Shown: piece after piece, positions 12,791-23,680 of the stretch
Layout: the number at the start of each line of letters is the position of its first letter
Numbering within the stretch: the first letter of the stretch is position 1
DNA from: Eulemur rufifrons
Taxonomy: Eukaryota; Chordata; Mammalia; Primates; Lemuridae
Assembly (NCBI RefSeq): GCF_041146395.1
Contig: NC_090989.1
Coordinates: forward strand, 125,921,501 to 125,985,500
Length of the DNA: 64,000 bases
Direction of reading: 5' to 3'
Program-made: the position numbers and the translations under genes
Notes under the pieces: generated by a model
Told to the model about the DNA's origin: nothing
The model's input: only the letters and a program-made list of their open reading frames with translations
Databases searched by the model: none

Positions 12791-13980
12791 ATGGTAAAAA
12801 GGGATCAGGGCATCTAGGAGAACATGGACATTATCCATTAAGCATTCTAATTGTGAAAAAAAAATTAATATATGTGCCTTTTTTTTCTAGCCTGCCTTGT
12901 CCCTGCCATTTCCCACCAGCAGGAAGCCCCCCCACCCCAATTCCCTTACTTCATCCAAATCCTGACTCAACTGTCAACACCCAGCTGGAGCTCACTGTGT
13001 CTGGGAGGCCTTGGCCAGTCTCTGCTTTCTCCCAGGCACTTCTGGGCAGCAGGACACCAGGAGCACCGAATGCCTTGCTGCTGCTTTTGTAGCAAGTCTT
13101 CTTCCCACCTGGCTGCTCCTTGCGGGGCGGGGCCTCAGCAAACACCCCTTTTTGTTCTTGTTCTTGGGCATCAAGGAACAGGTCACTCTCTCTGACCCTA
13201 CAGGGTTTCCCAATTCCCTGAGAGTTCTCTGTTATGTAACTACTAATCTCCACCATCTTAAATTGTTCTCATTCCTACGCAGTCTTCCACGGAGGGGTGC
13301 CAGCCCACCCCATCGCCCCTACCGGAAGCTGGAGGGCTGGCTGTGGCCCAACAGCCCAGCCTCTCTGCATCCCGCCCACTGCTACAATCCACGCGACACT
13401 TCGACACCCTCCAGTCAGGCGGCTGCTGCTAAGGAGGAGACAGAGGGAAAAATCTGGCTGAAAAAAATAAATGAAGGACAGCCAGCCACCCAGGGCTCCA
13501 CTGCCCCAGCACAGTGTCACAGTTTCAGATCAGAAGTCAGGACTCGATAATCTGATAGTGGCTTTTTTGGGTCACTATTTTTAAATACAGTCTCTTCTCC
13601 ATCATTCTGGGAAGGGAAATTACTTACTTGGGGATCACAAATTGTACAAAGTATGCTTTTCTCTGTCAAGTTCCTCACAGCGGAAGAGCACTCGAGGCCC
13701 TCTCCAGAGACAAGAAGAAAAAGGATTTCAAAAGTTCAGGGGAAAGTTCAACATGGCCCTGGGGCAAGAAATGCTCACAGGGAAGCTGGCTCCAGGCGGA
13801 AGTTTCACCCTGAAATAAAAGCTGGAGGCAGCTAAGGGAACCAATGTGGCTGCAGAAATGATGAGTATGGATTTACAAGGACAGAGTGGGGTACCTGACC
13901 CTCCAGGATGGTGACAAAATTGAGGCAAACCCCAAAGAGAAAGGGTAAGCCTAGCATGAGATGAGATGTATGGGACTACG

Positions 13981-14001
13981 CGCACACACACACACAACAC
14001 A
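13981..14001. repeat. Short (CA)n microsatellite
   Basis: An uninterrupted run of alternating CA dinucleotides, about nine units, following CGCA. Confidence 0.8.
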
Positions 14002-14182
14002 CTCACTCTATTTAAAATTATGTTCAAAACAAAAAGTTATATAAGAAAAGAATATGTTGAAGACAATAAAAGGTGGAATTATTCAGCTCCTATTTTACTT
14101 TCTTTTCTACAAGGAGACAAATATAACTAAAGTCTGAGAGATTTTTGTTTTTTCCCCATAAATGGAACCACACTATTTGCAT

Positions 14183-14573
14183 CTGTGTTAATCAGGATTT
14201 TCCCAAGAAAGAGAATTAATAGGATATCTATATCTATATCTTTGGCTTAAGAGATTATGGGAGCTAGCAAGTCCAAAGCTATCAAGTCCAAAGCTATCAA
14301 GTCCAAAGTGCAGCAGGCTGGAAATTCTAGCAGGAGTTTATGTTACAGTCCTCTGAAGGCAGAATTCCTTCGTCTTCTAGGGACTGCCTCTTAATCCCTT
14401 CAACTGATTAGATGAGGCCCATCCAACACTGTGAAGAGTAATCTGCTTTACCGCTCTCTACTCATTTGAATGTTAATCATATCTAACAATACCTTCACAG
14501 AAACATCTAGATTGGTGTTTGACCAAACCACCAGGTACCATAGCCTAGTGAAGCTGACACATAAAATTATCAC
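14183..14573 (-). repeat. LTR-like mammalian repeat, inverted (same family as 9920-10350)
   Basis: Reads on the plus strand as the reverse of the family: starts 'tgtgttaatcaggattttccc' with 'agagaattaataggatat', and ends 'agcctagtgaagctgacacat'. It contains an internal 15-bp tandem duplication at 14269-14308. Confidence 0.65.
14269..14308. repeat. 15-bp tandem repeat, 2.7 units
   Basis: The unit AAGTCCAAAGCTATC occurs twice exactly, followed by ten further bases of a third copy. It sits inside the LTR-like element, so it is a later local expansion. Confidence 0.95.
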
Positions 14574-14584
14574 AGTATCATTCT

Positions 14585-14885
14585 GTAACTTGGATTTTTC
14601 TCTTAACATTTCCTGTAATTCCTTCCATATGAGTTTATACAGAATGACCTCATCCATAACAAGAATATGCCATCCTTTATTTAACTCCTCCCCTAATGAT
14701 AGATAGGTATGCTGTTTCCTTTTTGTCTATTACTAGCAATGCTGAGATGATATCTTTGCATGTACCTTCTCATGAACAAAAGCACTTGTTTTTCTATAAG
14801 AGATGGACATGAGGTATGGAATTGCTGAGTTATGGATGGGGTGGGCACTTTAAAATTTTAATAAATTTTGGAAATCTGCCCTCCA
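14585..14885 (-). mobile_element. Old L1-like fragment, inverted
   Basis: Contains 'cttccatatgagtttatac', 'gcaatgctgagatgatatc' and 'ggtatggaattgctgagttat', matching reversed old L1 3' ends. Strongly diverged. Confidence 0.5.
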
Positions 14886-15828
14886 CAGCAAACCTAAAAC
14901 TTTTAAATGAGCTCAAGCCTAGATAAATCACATTTTAAGGAAAAAGTGCTCAGCCATGCCATTCAGCACACAGGTGTGTCACTACCAAGGTGAGGTGGGA
15001 CACAAGAATTTGGTAAAAGTACTGACAGAGCTTCTAGAATACATCTGCAGTGACCCCCACCACCTCGCAGGGCTCACCTGTGCTGTGATTTGCTCTGAGA
15101 GGGGACAGGATGGAGTTACAGCCTGGAAGGGTTTGTGTCCTAATTCCTGGTCCTTTCATGGGAGTGATTATTCACAGGAGAATCATCCACATCACAGGAA
15201 AAGGCAGAGAACTACTGTCTTTGGCGACTAAAGGCTATGATCTCAGAACCAATATAATTATCTTGGAGAAACCATGGCAATGAAAAAAATGCCAGATGGT
15301 TTAAAATGAACAAATATTGGCTTCCTTGCCAGAGCAGAAGGTGGTGAATTCTAGATACCATAGAAATTGATGTTACTGCCTGGCAAATCCTAGAGTAGAT
15401 TCTTAAAGAGATCGTTGGGAGCCTTTGGAAACAAAAGATTGATCCCCAGAAACCTGCAGAAGTTCATGAAGAATGAATGAGAGCCAATGTGTTGTAGCAC
15501 GGGATTACAGGACAGGGTCACAAGTTACAGGACACAGTAGACTTCAGTTACAGAAATGTATCTGGCCAAGCCTCTCATGACTGCCTTGGGGACAAATAAG
15601 ATACGGAAACGTAAGGTGGCATGATAGAGCCATCTGACACCACTGCAGAAGGGTCTGAGTTAGTGTTAGGGACTGGAGGAGAGATCGCTGCAGTGTGCCA
15701 CGGGACTGTGTCCTTGGTGCAGTCTGTTCAACACTGGGACCAGTTAGGAGCCACCTTACATATGAAACCTTCAGGGAGGCCAAAGCTGAGATGATCCCCA
15801 GATGTAAGATGATATAATTATAATCAGA

Positions 15829-16120
15829 TTTTTTTTTTTTTTGAGACAGAGTCTCGCTTTGTTGCCTGGGCTAGAGTACAGTGGTATCATCGTAGCTCAC
15901 AGCAACCTCAAACTGCTGGGCTAGAGCAATCCTCCTGTCTCACCCTCCTAAGTAGTTGGGACTCAGGTGTGCCACCATGCCCGGCTAGTTTTTCTACTTT
16001 TAGTAGAGACAGGGTCTCGCTCTCGCTCAGGCTGGTCTCAAACTCCTGACCTCAAGCGATCCTCCTGCCTTGGCCTCCCCCAGGGTGTTAGGATTACAGG
16101 TGTGAGCCACCACCCCTGGG
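15829..16120 (-). mobile_element. Alu-type SINE (strepsirrhine-like)
   Basis: Reverse complement of a dimeric Alu. It starts with poly-T and 'gagacagagtctcgctttgttg', has the mid-element 'ttctacttttagtagagacag' and ends 'ggattacaggtgtgagccacc'. Variants such as 'gtagctcacagcaacctcaaac' fit lemur/galago Alus. Confidence 0.9.
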
Positions 16121-18181
16121 CAGAAGTGTCTTAATAAGCTGGGCAAATGGGAAGAAGCTAATAGGATGAGATAAAATGGGAGTCAGTTCAACAAGAGATT
16201 GAGTATGCAGGTGCGGATGGAGAGGAGCTGACTCCACTGAGCCACACGTGACAAAATCTGTGGGGTTGCAGAGGTTGTAAAAAGGGCGCCCCAAAGCCAT
16301 TCCATTTTCAGCTGTCCCAGCCGGAGACCAAGTCCAGCTTTAGGAGGGTCAAGTCCTCCCAGGTAGCAGCCGATTTCTCGGATGCTCATATCCTTCTGAC
16401 CTCACCAACCGAGCACATCAAGGGTGAATCTTATGCATTCCCAGACCTGTATATATCAGTGTTAATTTAAAGAATTTAAACTGATAAACTATAAGTGCAA
16501 AAATTTTTTTTTTTCCTCAGAAAACTAAGTTGAATCCTTTGAAGAGACTCAACAAAGGATAGTCACTTAAAAATAACTGTGGCTGAATTAGATGTGGGTG
16601 GGGGGAAGCTAGAAAAGACTAGAAAAAAATCATGAAGACACAGAAGGATTCTGCAGTCATATCCCTTTGTCACTTTAAAGAAACTGACACTGGCCATTGC
16701 AGATAGCACACTTTGGGTGCGGTTTATACAAGAAGGATAAAATGGAATTCCAATCAGCAGACCCCAAACTCAAAAAGATTGGCAAGTGGACATGTATTTA
16801 CATCTTTTACGTTAAAATAAAATGTATAAAATATGAGTATGATTTTCTTTGGTGCTCTTTGAGTTTTTAAATTAACCCACTAGCCACCATATCAACTGCA
16901 TCAGTTGTAAGTGCTTTTTCCACTGCCTTATGTTCAGTTCTGGCCCTGCATTTCAAAAGCAGCACTGACGAACTAGAACGTGCTCCAGGAAACGGATGAA
17001 GATGGAGAAGGCTCACGGCCCAAGGGGCACCCATTGGTGTCCACGAACTCTGATGGGCTGTCAGGCCCCAGGATACACAGACTCAGAGCAAGGAAGACGG
17101 TCTGTTTCTGCCTCGCTCGTCACCTGCTTGGCTACATAGCTTTCACACTGTCCTTTCAAAGAATCGCCCCTTCCGCTCACACTTCTGCATTGCAAACTCA
17201 ACGAAAGGAAACGCAATATGTATTATAAATGCACTAATGATGGACTTTTATCCTACACACAATTTCAGCTAAATTTAGGCGTGGGTTTCCAATTGAGAAA
17301 ACGCAATCTTTGCATTTGACTCCACAGGTTCCCTACCAACCTCCTCTGGGGGTAGAGGGGAGAGGCTGTCTCACTGGTGACTGCAGGTGATTGAGAGAGA
17401 AAGTGGCAGGTACAGGGGGGCTTATTATGTGCCAAGCACTGCACTGACAACTTTTAAACTTATTTTCTCTTTTAATTCTCATCAACTTTGAGAGGTTGTT
17501 ACCGGTCGCTCCATTTGTACAACTGAAAAGTAGAAAAACAAAGAAGGGATGTTTACTTTTCATACAGGACGCACACCCTGGCCAGGCTCTGGAATCTACG
17601 GTCTCTGGCCAGCCTGCTGCAGCGCTGTGTGCCCGGCTGAGAGCTGGGTCAGGTTTCTGGTGCAAGCGTGTGTGCGCATGCGTGCGGCTGTGCAGAGAGG
17701 GCGGCCAGCGAGGGGGGCTGGAACTGGAATGGCACATCCACACGCAGGGCTGAGCAGCAGAAACGGGAGTAAAGAGGTAGCAAAAGGGCAGTGCAGGCCC
17801 CACCGGGAGAAAGGAGAGAGAGCTGCCAGAGCCCAGGAGTTCATGGGCTGGCCTGCAAGGACAGTGGTTGCCAGAAAAGCAGGGTTAACCAGAAGCCAAA
17901 AGGGACCTGCCCAGGACTTAAAAAGGAAAGACCTTTCCCAGAGGCCAAAAGGGTGGGGGTGAGGGGGAGCAGCTAGGTCTTGAGGTCGGGAGGTGTGAGA
18001 GCTGGACAAATACCCACATGCCCTGGGGCAGGGCGTGCAGAGAGGGGCTGTCTGTGGGTCAGAGCCAGGGTCTGAAGGAGCCTCTGCAAAATGTTGAGTT
18101 GTGGGCAAACTTGTCCTGGTCTGTGCACTGCTGGGCTGGGCTGGTGACACAGCTAGCTGTCTGCACTTAGTTCCTCTAAGG

Positions 18182-18275
18182 CAGGGATTCTCAAAGTGTG
18201 GCCTCCATACCAGCAGCACCAGCTCACTTGAAAATGTGTTAGAAATGCAAATTATTGGGCCCATCTCAGACCCAC
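18182..18275 (+). mobile_element. MER5A-type hAT element, left part (split by an LTR)
   Basis: Begins 'ggcagggattctcaaagtgtg' and runs through 'agaaatgcaaattattgggccc' to 'cagacccac', where an MLT1 LTR interrupts it. The continuation is at 18700-18797. Confidence 0.85.
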
Positions 18276-18699
18276 TGTTATAGACTAAATGTTTTGTATC
18301 CTCCCCAAATGCATATACTGAATTCTAAGCCCTAGCGTGGCTGTATTTGGAGATGGGGTCTCTAAAAAAGTAATTAAGGGTAAATGGAGTTGCGAGGGTG
18401 GGGCCCTTGTCTGATAGGATTAGTGTCCTTATAAGAAGAGGCACCAGATTGCTGCACACTCTGCGCTTCCTGCCCCAGCCCCAAGCACTGAGTGCACACG
18501 TGCTCAGAGGAAAGGCCACGCGAGGAGGTAGTGAGAAGGAAGCCATCTGCAAGCCGGGAAGAGCCCCCTCACCAGAAACCAGTCCCTGCCAGACCCTTGA
18601 TCTTGGACTGTTCGGCCTCCAAAACTGTGAGGAAATAAAAGTCTGCTGTTTAAGCCATCTGTGTGGTATTTTGTTATGGCAGCCCAAGCAGACTAAGAT
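18276..18699 (+). repeat. MaLR (MLT1-type) LTR inserted in MER5A
   Basis: Starts TGTTATAGACTAAA, carries 'gggcccttgtctgatagga' and 'ccttgatcttggactgt', and ends 'tgttatggcagcccaagcag' with ACTAAGATA. It is flanked by a 5-bp target duplication, CCCAC on the left and CCTAC on the right, one mismatch apart. Confidence 0.85.
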
Positions 18700-18797
18700 A
18701 CCTACTGAATGGGAAACTTTGGAAGTAGAGTTTTATCTGTGTTTCCAAAGGCTCTTCAGATGATTCTGATACAGGCTCAATTTTGAGAAGTGGTCTA
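18700..18797 (+). mobile_element. MER5A-type hAT element, right part
   Basis: Resumes with 'cctactgaatgggaaacttt' and ends 'aattttgagaagtggtc', the expected second half of the element that starts at 18182. Confidence 0.85.
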
Positions 18798-18930
18798 CCT
18801 TGAGCTGAACCAACAGGCCTTTAACACAAGTCAGCAAGCATTTACTAGAGTGCCTTGGAGAACAAAGATGAATATTCCCAGGTCAAACTCACAATGGTGA
18901 GAGAGAGGTGGATAAATAAACAATGATACT

Positions 18931-19255
18931 ACCGGGTGTGAAAGCTCTCACCTGTAATCCTAGCACTCTGGGAGGCCTAGGTGGGAGGATCGCTTGAGCT
19001 CAGGAGTTTGAGACCAGTCTAGGCAAGAGTGAGACCCTGTCTCTACTAAAAATAGAAAAATTAGCCAAGCGCTGTGGCATGCACCTGTAGTCCCAGCTAC
19101 TCGGGAGGCTGAGGCAAGAGGATCCCTTGAGCTCAGAAGTTTGAGGTTTCTGTGAGCTACAATGATGCCACTGCACTCTACCCAGGGGAACAGAGTGAGA
19201 CTTTGTCTCAAAAAAAATATTAATAAATAAATACAACAAATAAATAGCAACGACA
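18931..19255 (+). mobile_element. Alu-type SINE with (AAATA)n tail
   Basis: Dimeric Alu from 'cgggtgtgaaagctctcacc' through 'gtctctactaaaaatagaaa' and 'gaggtttctgtgagctacaa' to 'agtgagactttgtctc', followed by an A-rich AAATA tail. Confidence 0.9.
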
Positions 19256-19374
19256 GAGTACAGAAGGAGCCATGCATGACAGCTTTTGCACAGACAGATA
19301 TGGGAACACAGAAGAGGGGTCTTTGACGCTGTAGGAGGTGACCTATGCGCTGACCCCTAAAGGCTGCCTCCAAC

Positions 19375-20335
19375 CAGCTTTAAGGAGGAAGAGAGACCCA
19401 CAAACCAAGGGGTACAGTCTGCCCAGAAGAAATCCCCCCTCGTTTTACCCTTGGGAGATGCCAATCTCAGAAGCTGTCTTAGCCTGAATACGTGGGGCAG
19501 AAACTTGAGACAGCACTGGGCAGTGGGCCCTGAGGTCCCCAGGATGCCCAGGTGCCCCTTTTGACATAATTCTGTCACCCAGGCCTTGGTACTCTGGGCC
19601 TATGATAGCAGTGGCAGCCTCAATAACCTTGAAAATGCCCTCAGGGTCATTCTTCCATTGTCTTGGTGAATAGCGTCTGGCTTCCTTCTATCCATACCAA
19701 TCTCTTTGTCAAACAGTAGCTTGACCACCATTGGTTTTCTTTCCTGAATATGCCTCTTCTTTCTTGAAAACACAGCCAGGCTGAGAATTTTCCAAATCAT
19801 TAAGTTCTGCTTCCCTTTGATTATAAACTTCATCTTCAATTTGTTTCTCTCTTCTCGTGTTTTATTATAAGCAGTCAAGAGAAGCCATGCTGTACCCTGG
19901 ACGCTTTCTTAGAGATTTCGTCCACCAAATATCCTGATTTGTCCCTCTTAAGTTCTGCCCTCCATAAAGCGTTAGGACACGGACACAATTCAGCCACTTT
20001 CTTTTCCACTTTGTAACAAGGATGGCCTTTCCTCCAGTTTCCCATACCTTCTTCCTCATTTCCATCTGAGACCTCATCAGAATGGCCTTCACTTCCATAT
20101 TTCTACCCACATTCTAAACATGAGCACTTAATCATCTCTGAGAAGGCTGAGGCTCCCTCTTCGGCTCTCCCCTTCCGGGCCCTCACCAGAATCGCCTTAA
20201 CACTTCATCACAGCAATCTAGGCTTTTCCTTAGTGTGCATCTCTAAACTCTACCAGCCTCTCTCGTACCCAGTTCCACAGCTGCTTCCACATTTCCAGGT
20301 GTTTGTTAGAGCAACAGCCCACTTCTCCGTACCAA
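19375..20335 (-). mobile_element. MaLR retrotransposon internal region (gag-like remnant)
   Basis: Read on the minus strand this is MaLR (MST/MLT1) internal sequence adjoining the 5' LTR. Landmarks on the plus strand are 'ttcctcatttccatctgagac', 'cagctgcttccacatttcc' and 'tccgtaccaatttctgt' immediately before the LTR. Short open frames on the minus strand at 19865-20110 and 19600-19878 are Lys/Arg/Met-rich gag-like remnants, broken by stops. The left boundary is approximate, and no 3' LTR is seen to the left. Confidence 0.8.
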
Positions 20336-20738
20336 TTTCTGTCTCCGTCTGTTCCTGCTGCTATAACAAAATACCACAGACTGGGCAATTTATAAATGGT
20401 AGAACTTTATTTCTCACAGTTCTGGAGGCTGGGAAGCTCAATAGGTCTGGTGTCTGGTGAGGCCCGTTCCTCACAGATGGTGCCATCTAGGTGTCCTCAC
20501 GTGGAGGGAGGGATGGAGTGGGGCAAACGCTGTGTCCTCACACGGCAAAGGCAGGAAGGCAAAAGGGGGCGGCAGCTCTCTGAGACCTCATTCATAAGGG
20601 CATTAATCCCATCGTGCAGGCAGAGCCTTCACAGCCTCATCACCTCCTGAGGGCTGCACCCTTTAAGACCATCACCTTGGGATACAGTTCCAACAAGAAT
20701 GTTGGAGGGACACAAACATTCAAACCGTAGTAGAGGCT
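20336..20738 (-). repeat. MaLR 5' LTR (MLT1/MST-type) of the remnant to its left
   Basis: On the plus strand it begins 'cgtctgttcctgctgctataac', runs through 'ttctcacagttctggaggctgg' and 'aagggcattaatcccatcg', and ends 'gggacacaaacattcaaac'. Its position next to the internal region makes it the 5' LTR of a minus-strand element. Confidence 0.85.
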
Positions 20739-21654
20739 GGTGCTGCTGAAGGTAGGAGTCTACTTCTACCGTGGGAAATTTGGGGATGCTCCAGAAACAC
20801 CGGGCGGGAGAGCAAGTCTGAAGACCTATGCAGGGAAACCTGGTGAACAACTTCATCAAAAGCATCAATCCTCTTGTCATCACTCTCGTGGGAGTTAAGA
20901 AAATCTGTTTCTGCCTACCTGGATACCAGCCACACCTTTATAACGTTGAAATGTGATGAAGCAAAGGTCCATCCAGGGTACACAGGTAAACGCTTACAAC
21001 TGGCTCTCCAGGCAAAAGAACCCCCAATTTCTAGTGTTTGCCAATTTCCATGGTGTAAATTCTTCCATCATGGTCAGTTTCAAACTATCAACCTGCTGTC
21101 GCTGAGCGTGGAGTTGGGAAGAGACGCACAGAACCAGCTGTGTGAGTGCTGCACACCGCTGGGCCCGTCACAAGTCTTTAAAACCCAATTTCCAAGCATT
21201 TCTGGGGAACAGTGAAACAGCATTCCTAAAGGGGTGGCAGTCCTAAAACTAATAACATCAAATCATTTAATGCATACAAATAAGAGGGCAAGAGGAAAAA
21301 AGGCCAAACATCTGAGAAGGAAATAAAATTGACAAATAAACCTACTGGAAGCCAATCTGCATATCTAGGAAAAGCTTCCGAATAAATGTTAATCTTTCCC
21401 GATCTAACTTCTTAACCCGTAACATTGATCTCTTTATGAATTTAAAAGAGGACTGTGTCCTTATTTTAGCTTGTAACTTTGTCTTCCTCCCACAAACACT
21501 TTAAAAACGATGCCTTCACTTCAGCTGCCCATCAAGATCACAGTAGTTTAAAAGGCTGAAGAAAGACAAAGCGCTGGGGTACTTTCCCCCTCACCCGTCT
21601 CACCAAATAGCGTCCGGCCACAGACACGTGGTGACACTGGCACGTTGGTACACT

Positions 21655-21830
21655 AGTTCTTGGAGGAGTCAGTGTCAGAGTCTCCTGCAGGGCGTGCTAA
21701 AACACAGCTTGCTGGGCCTCACCCCAGAGCTTCCGAGTCAGCAGAGCCCGAGAATCTGCATTCCTAGCAACTTCCCGGCGATGCAGACGCTGCCGGTCCT
21801 GGAACCACACTCTGAGAACCAGTTTTTAAG
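21655..21830. mobile_element. MER5A-type hAT element
   Basis: Contains 'gctgggcctcaccccagagc', 'gagaatctgcattcctagcaac' and the terminal 'cacactctgagaaccag', the MER5A layout. The left end is diverged. Confidence 0.65.
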
Positions 21831-22368
21831 ACTGTTTTTGGATCCCTGCCATCAAGTCATCTTTTCTGAGGAAACCACAAAGCCCTCCCTTAACAGCCAT
21901 TTTAACGTGCAGACAGCAGGAATTTTACACAGTCCCCAGGGCCTGCCAATCACGCCGCACTGGCACATGTTTTGGGGTGCAGCCAGCCATGCATCGCTAC
22001 TGTTAATAGCCAAATGTCACAGAGCAAACTGAAAGCAGAAGCACATGGGCTGCTCAGTGCTCACAATCCTAAACCTGCTACTCCCGGTGTTCCCTATGTC
22101 ACCACCACACACGGTGGGCTGGATGAACTGCCCATGGTACACCGGGGGAAGTTTAGGGCCCTGAGAGGTGACGTGACCTGCCCACATTGGGCTCTGCTTT
22201 CCAGTGAGGGGCATGGAGGCTGGAGAGGTCCACGGGCACCAGGGTCATGTGGGGGTAACTGCTGGACCCTGATAGCAAACCAGCTGCCACCTGTTCCTCA
22301 CGTCCCTCACTACACATGTCCTCGGGTCTTCTGGCCCCCATACTAACCGGGCCTGGATGCTGGGATTT

Positions 22369-22384
22369 TGCAGCTCCTTTTTCT
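22369..22384. repeat. Target-site duplication, left copy
   Basis: TGCAGCTCCTTTTTCT, identical to 22889-22904 on the other side of the L1. Confidence 0.95.
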
Positions 22385-22888
22385 TTTCTTTTTCTTTTTT
22401 TTTTTTTAATTATTTTTTTTTTTTTAGCTCATTATGGGGGTACAAAAGTTCAGGTTATATATATTGCCCATGCCTCCCCATCCTCCCGAGTCTGAGCTTC
22501 AAGTGTGTCCATTCCCTAGACATTGCACATCGCACTCGTCATGTAGGTATGCACCCCTCCCCTCCCCCCACCCCATTCCCCCCCAGTCAGAACTTCAAGC
22601 GTGTCCATTCCCCAGGCAGTGCGCATCGCACTCATCAAGTAGGTATACACCCATCCCTTCCACCCAGCCCCGACCTCTGTCCGATACCCAGTTGGTGTTA
22701 TTCCCGAATGTGCACTCAGGGAAACCAGTTTGCTGGTGAGTACACGTGTTGCTTATTTTTCCATTCTTGGGATACTTCACTTAATAGAATGGGTTCCAAC
22801 TCTCTCCAGGAGAACCAAAGAGATGCCATATTGCCATTATTTCTAATAGCTGAGTAATATTCCATGGTATACATATACCACATTTTGC
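22385..22888 (-). mobile_element. 5'-truncated L1 LINE, young-looking, strepsirrhine type
   Basis: On the minus strand it runs from an ORF2 3' stretch ('ccatggaatattactcagct' landmark) through a G-rich 3' UTR to an A-rich tail, seen as T-rich sequence near 22385-22425. It is flanked by a perfect 16-bp direct repeat at 22369-22384 and 22889-22904, so it arrived by target-primed reverse transcription. About 500 bp remain, so no functional ORF. Confidence 0.9.
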
Positions 22889-22904
22889 TGCAGCTCCTTT
22901 TTCT
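22889..22904. repeat. Target-site duplication, right copy
   Basis: Exact copy of 22369-22384, directly abutting the truncated 5' end of the L1. Confidence 0.95.
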
Positions 22905-23059
22905 GATTACTGCAGCTTCTCTGAGCACTCTGCTGCCGTCACACTTGCAAGCAGTTATTTCCCACCACTGCTCAGATACAGGCATGCCCCTCCGCACTTG
23001 CCTGCTCCCAACTGCTGCAGCTTCAAAGCAGAGTAACAGTGTCCTGGGGGCGTCTGACA

Positions 23060-23081
23060 CCCCCCCACCCCCCCCACCCCC
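23060..23081 (-). other. G-rich tract on the RFTN1 sense strand (G-quadruplex candidate)
   Basis: The plus strand has C-runs of 7, 8 and 5 separated by single A bases, so the transcript carries three long G-runs, about 1 kb downstream of the exon C donor. The 8-G run can supply two tetrad columns. Confidence 0.7.
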
Positions 23082-23544
23082 ACAGCAAGCAGGCCAGGGT
23101 CTGCCTCAGGGCTGTGGTTCTGGCAGGCACAAGGGTGTAGCAAGCACTAGCTGTCTGGTGGGGGCGGTCCCCACACACCTAAGAAAGAGCTGCAGCCCCT
23201 GTCTTTGCAGCCCCCTCTGTCTTGCTCTGGCCTGAAGAGCCCAGATGGGTAGGGGCCTCAGAGCAACACCAATCCTGTGTTCTTCCAAGGCGTTCAGAAA
23301 TCAGTCCTCTGTGTCCAAACAGCTTCTCCCTTTACATCCCAGATGCTGCGTGTGCCAGAGACTAGTTTAAAAAGTCCATGCCTCCACAGTTACCGAACTG
23401 CCTTCAAGGTGCACACCAGTGAATCTCAGCAGTAAATCAGCTCCCTCAAAGTCCCCGCAGAACGTGGCCTGACGAATTCCCCTGCCCACAGCAATTTGGT
23501 AGCCTCATGGGTTAAACATTTCTCCAATACATCCTTCAGCACTT

Positions 23545-23680
23545 AATGTGTAACCCTGGACCAGGAACATAACCTCTCTGTGCCTCAGTTTCCTCATGTG
23601 TAAAACAGAGGCGATGACAGTACTTACCTCACATGCTCATTGTGAAGATTAAGTGAGCTCATGTGCATGAATCTCTTCGA
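23545..23680 (+). repeat. MIR SINE
   Basis: Contains the MIR core 'ctctgtgcctcagtttcctc', then 'tgtaaaacagaggcgatga' and 'cattgtgaagattaagtgag'. Confidence 0.9.

Noticed and set aside
14956..15231. Possible processed pseudogene (91-codon frame and scattered open stretches to 15780)
   Set aside because: I tried to match it to translation-factor and other families in several frames and found no consistent similarity; no poly-A tail or target duplication seen.
17560..17760. CpG island or promoter
   Set aside because: Only a mild local excess of CpG over about 200 bp, with no first exon or promoter elements visible.
17333..17803. 156-codon minus-strand open frame
   Set aside because: No family resemblance, no splice context, and it overlaps another equally unconvincing frame.
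17596..18264. 222-codon open frame on the minus strand
   Set aside because: No recognisable domain, Pro/Ser/Leu-rich as expected of GC-rich noncoding sequence, and it runs through the MER5A element from 18182.
22357..22857. 166-codon plus-strand open frame starting with a Phe-rich stretch
   Set aside because: It is the antisense reading of the L1 insertion; the Phe codons are its A tail reversed.
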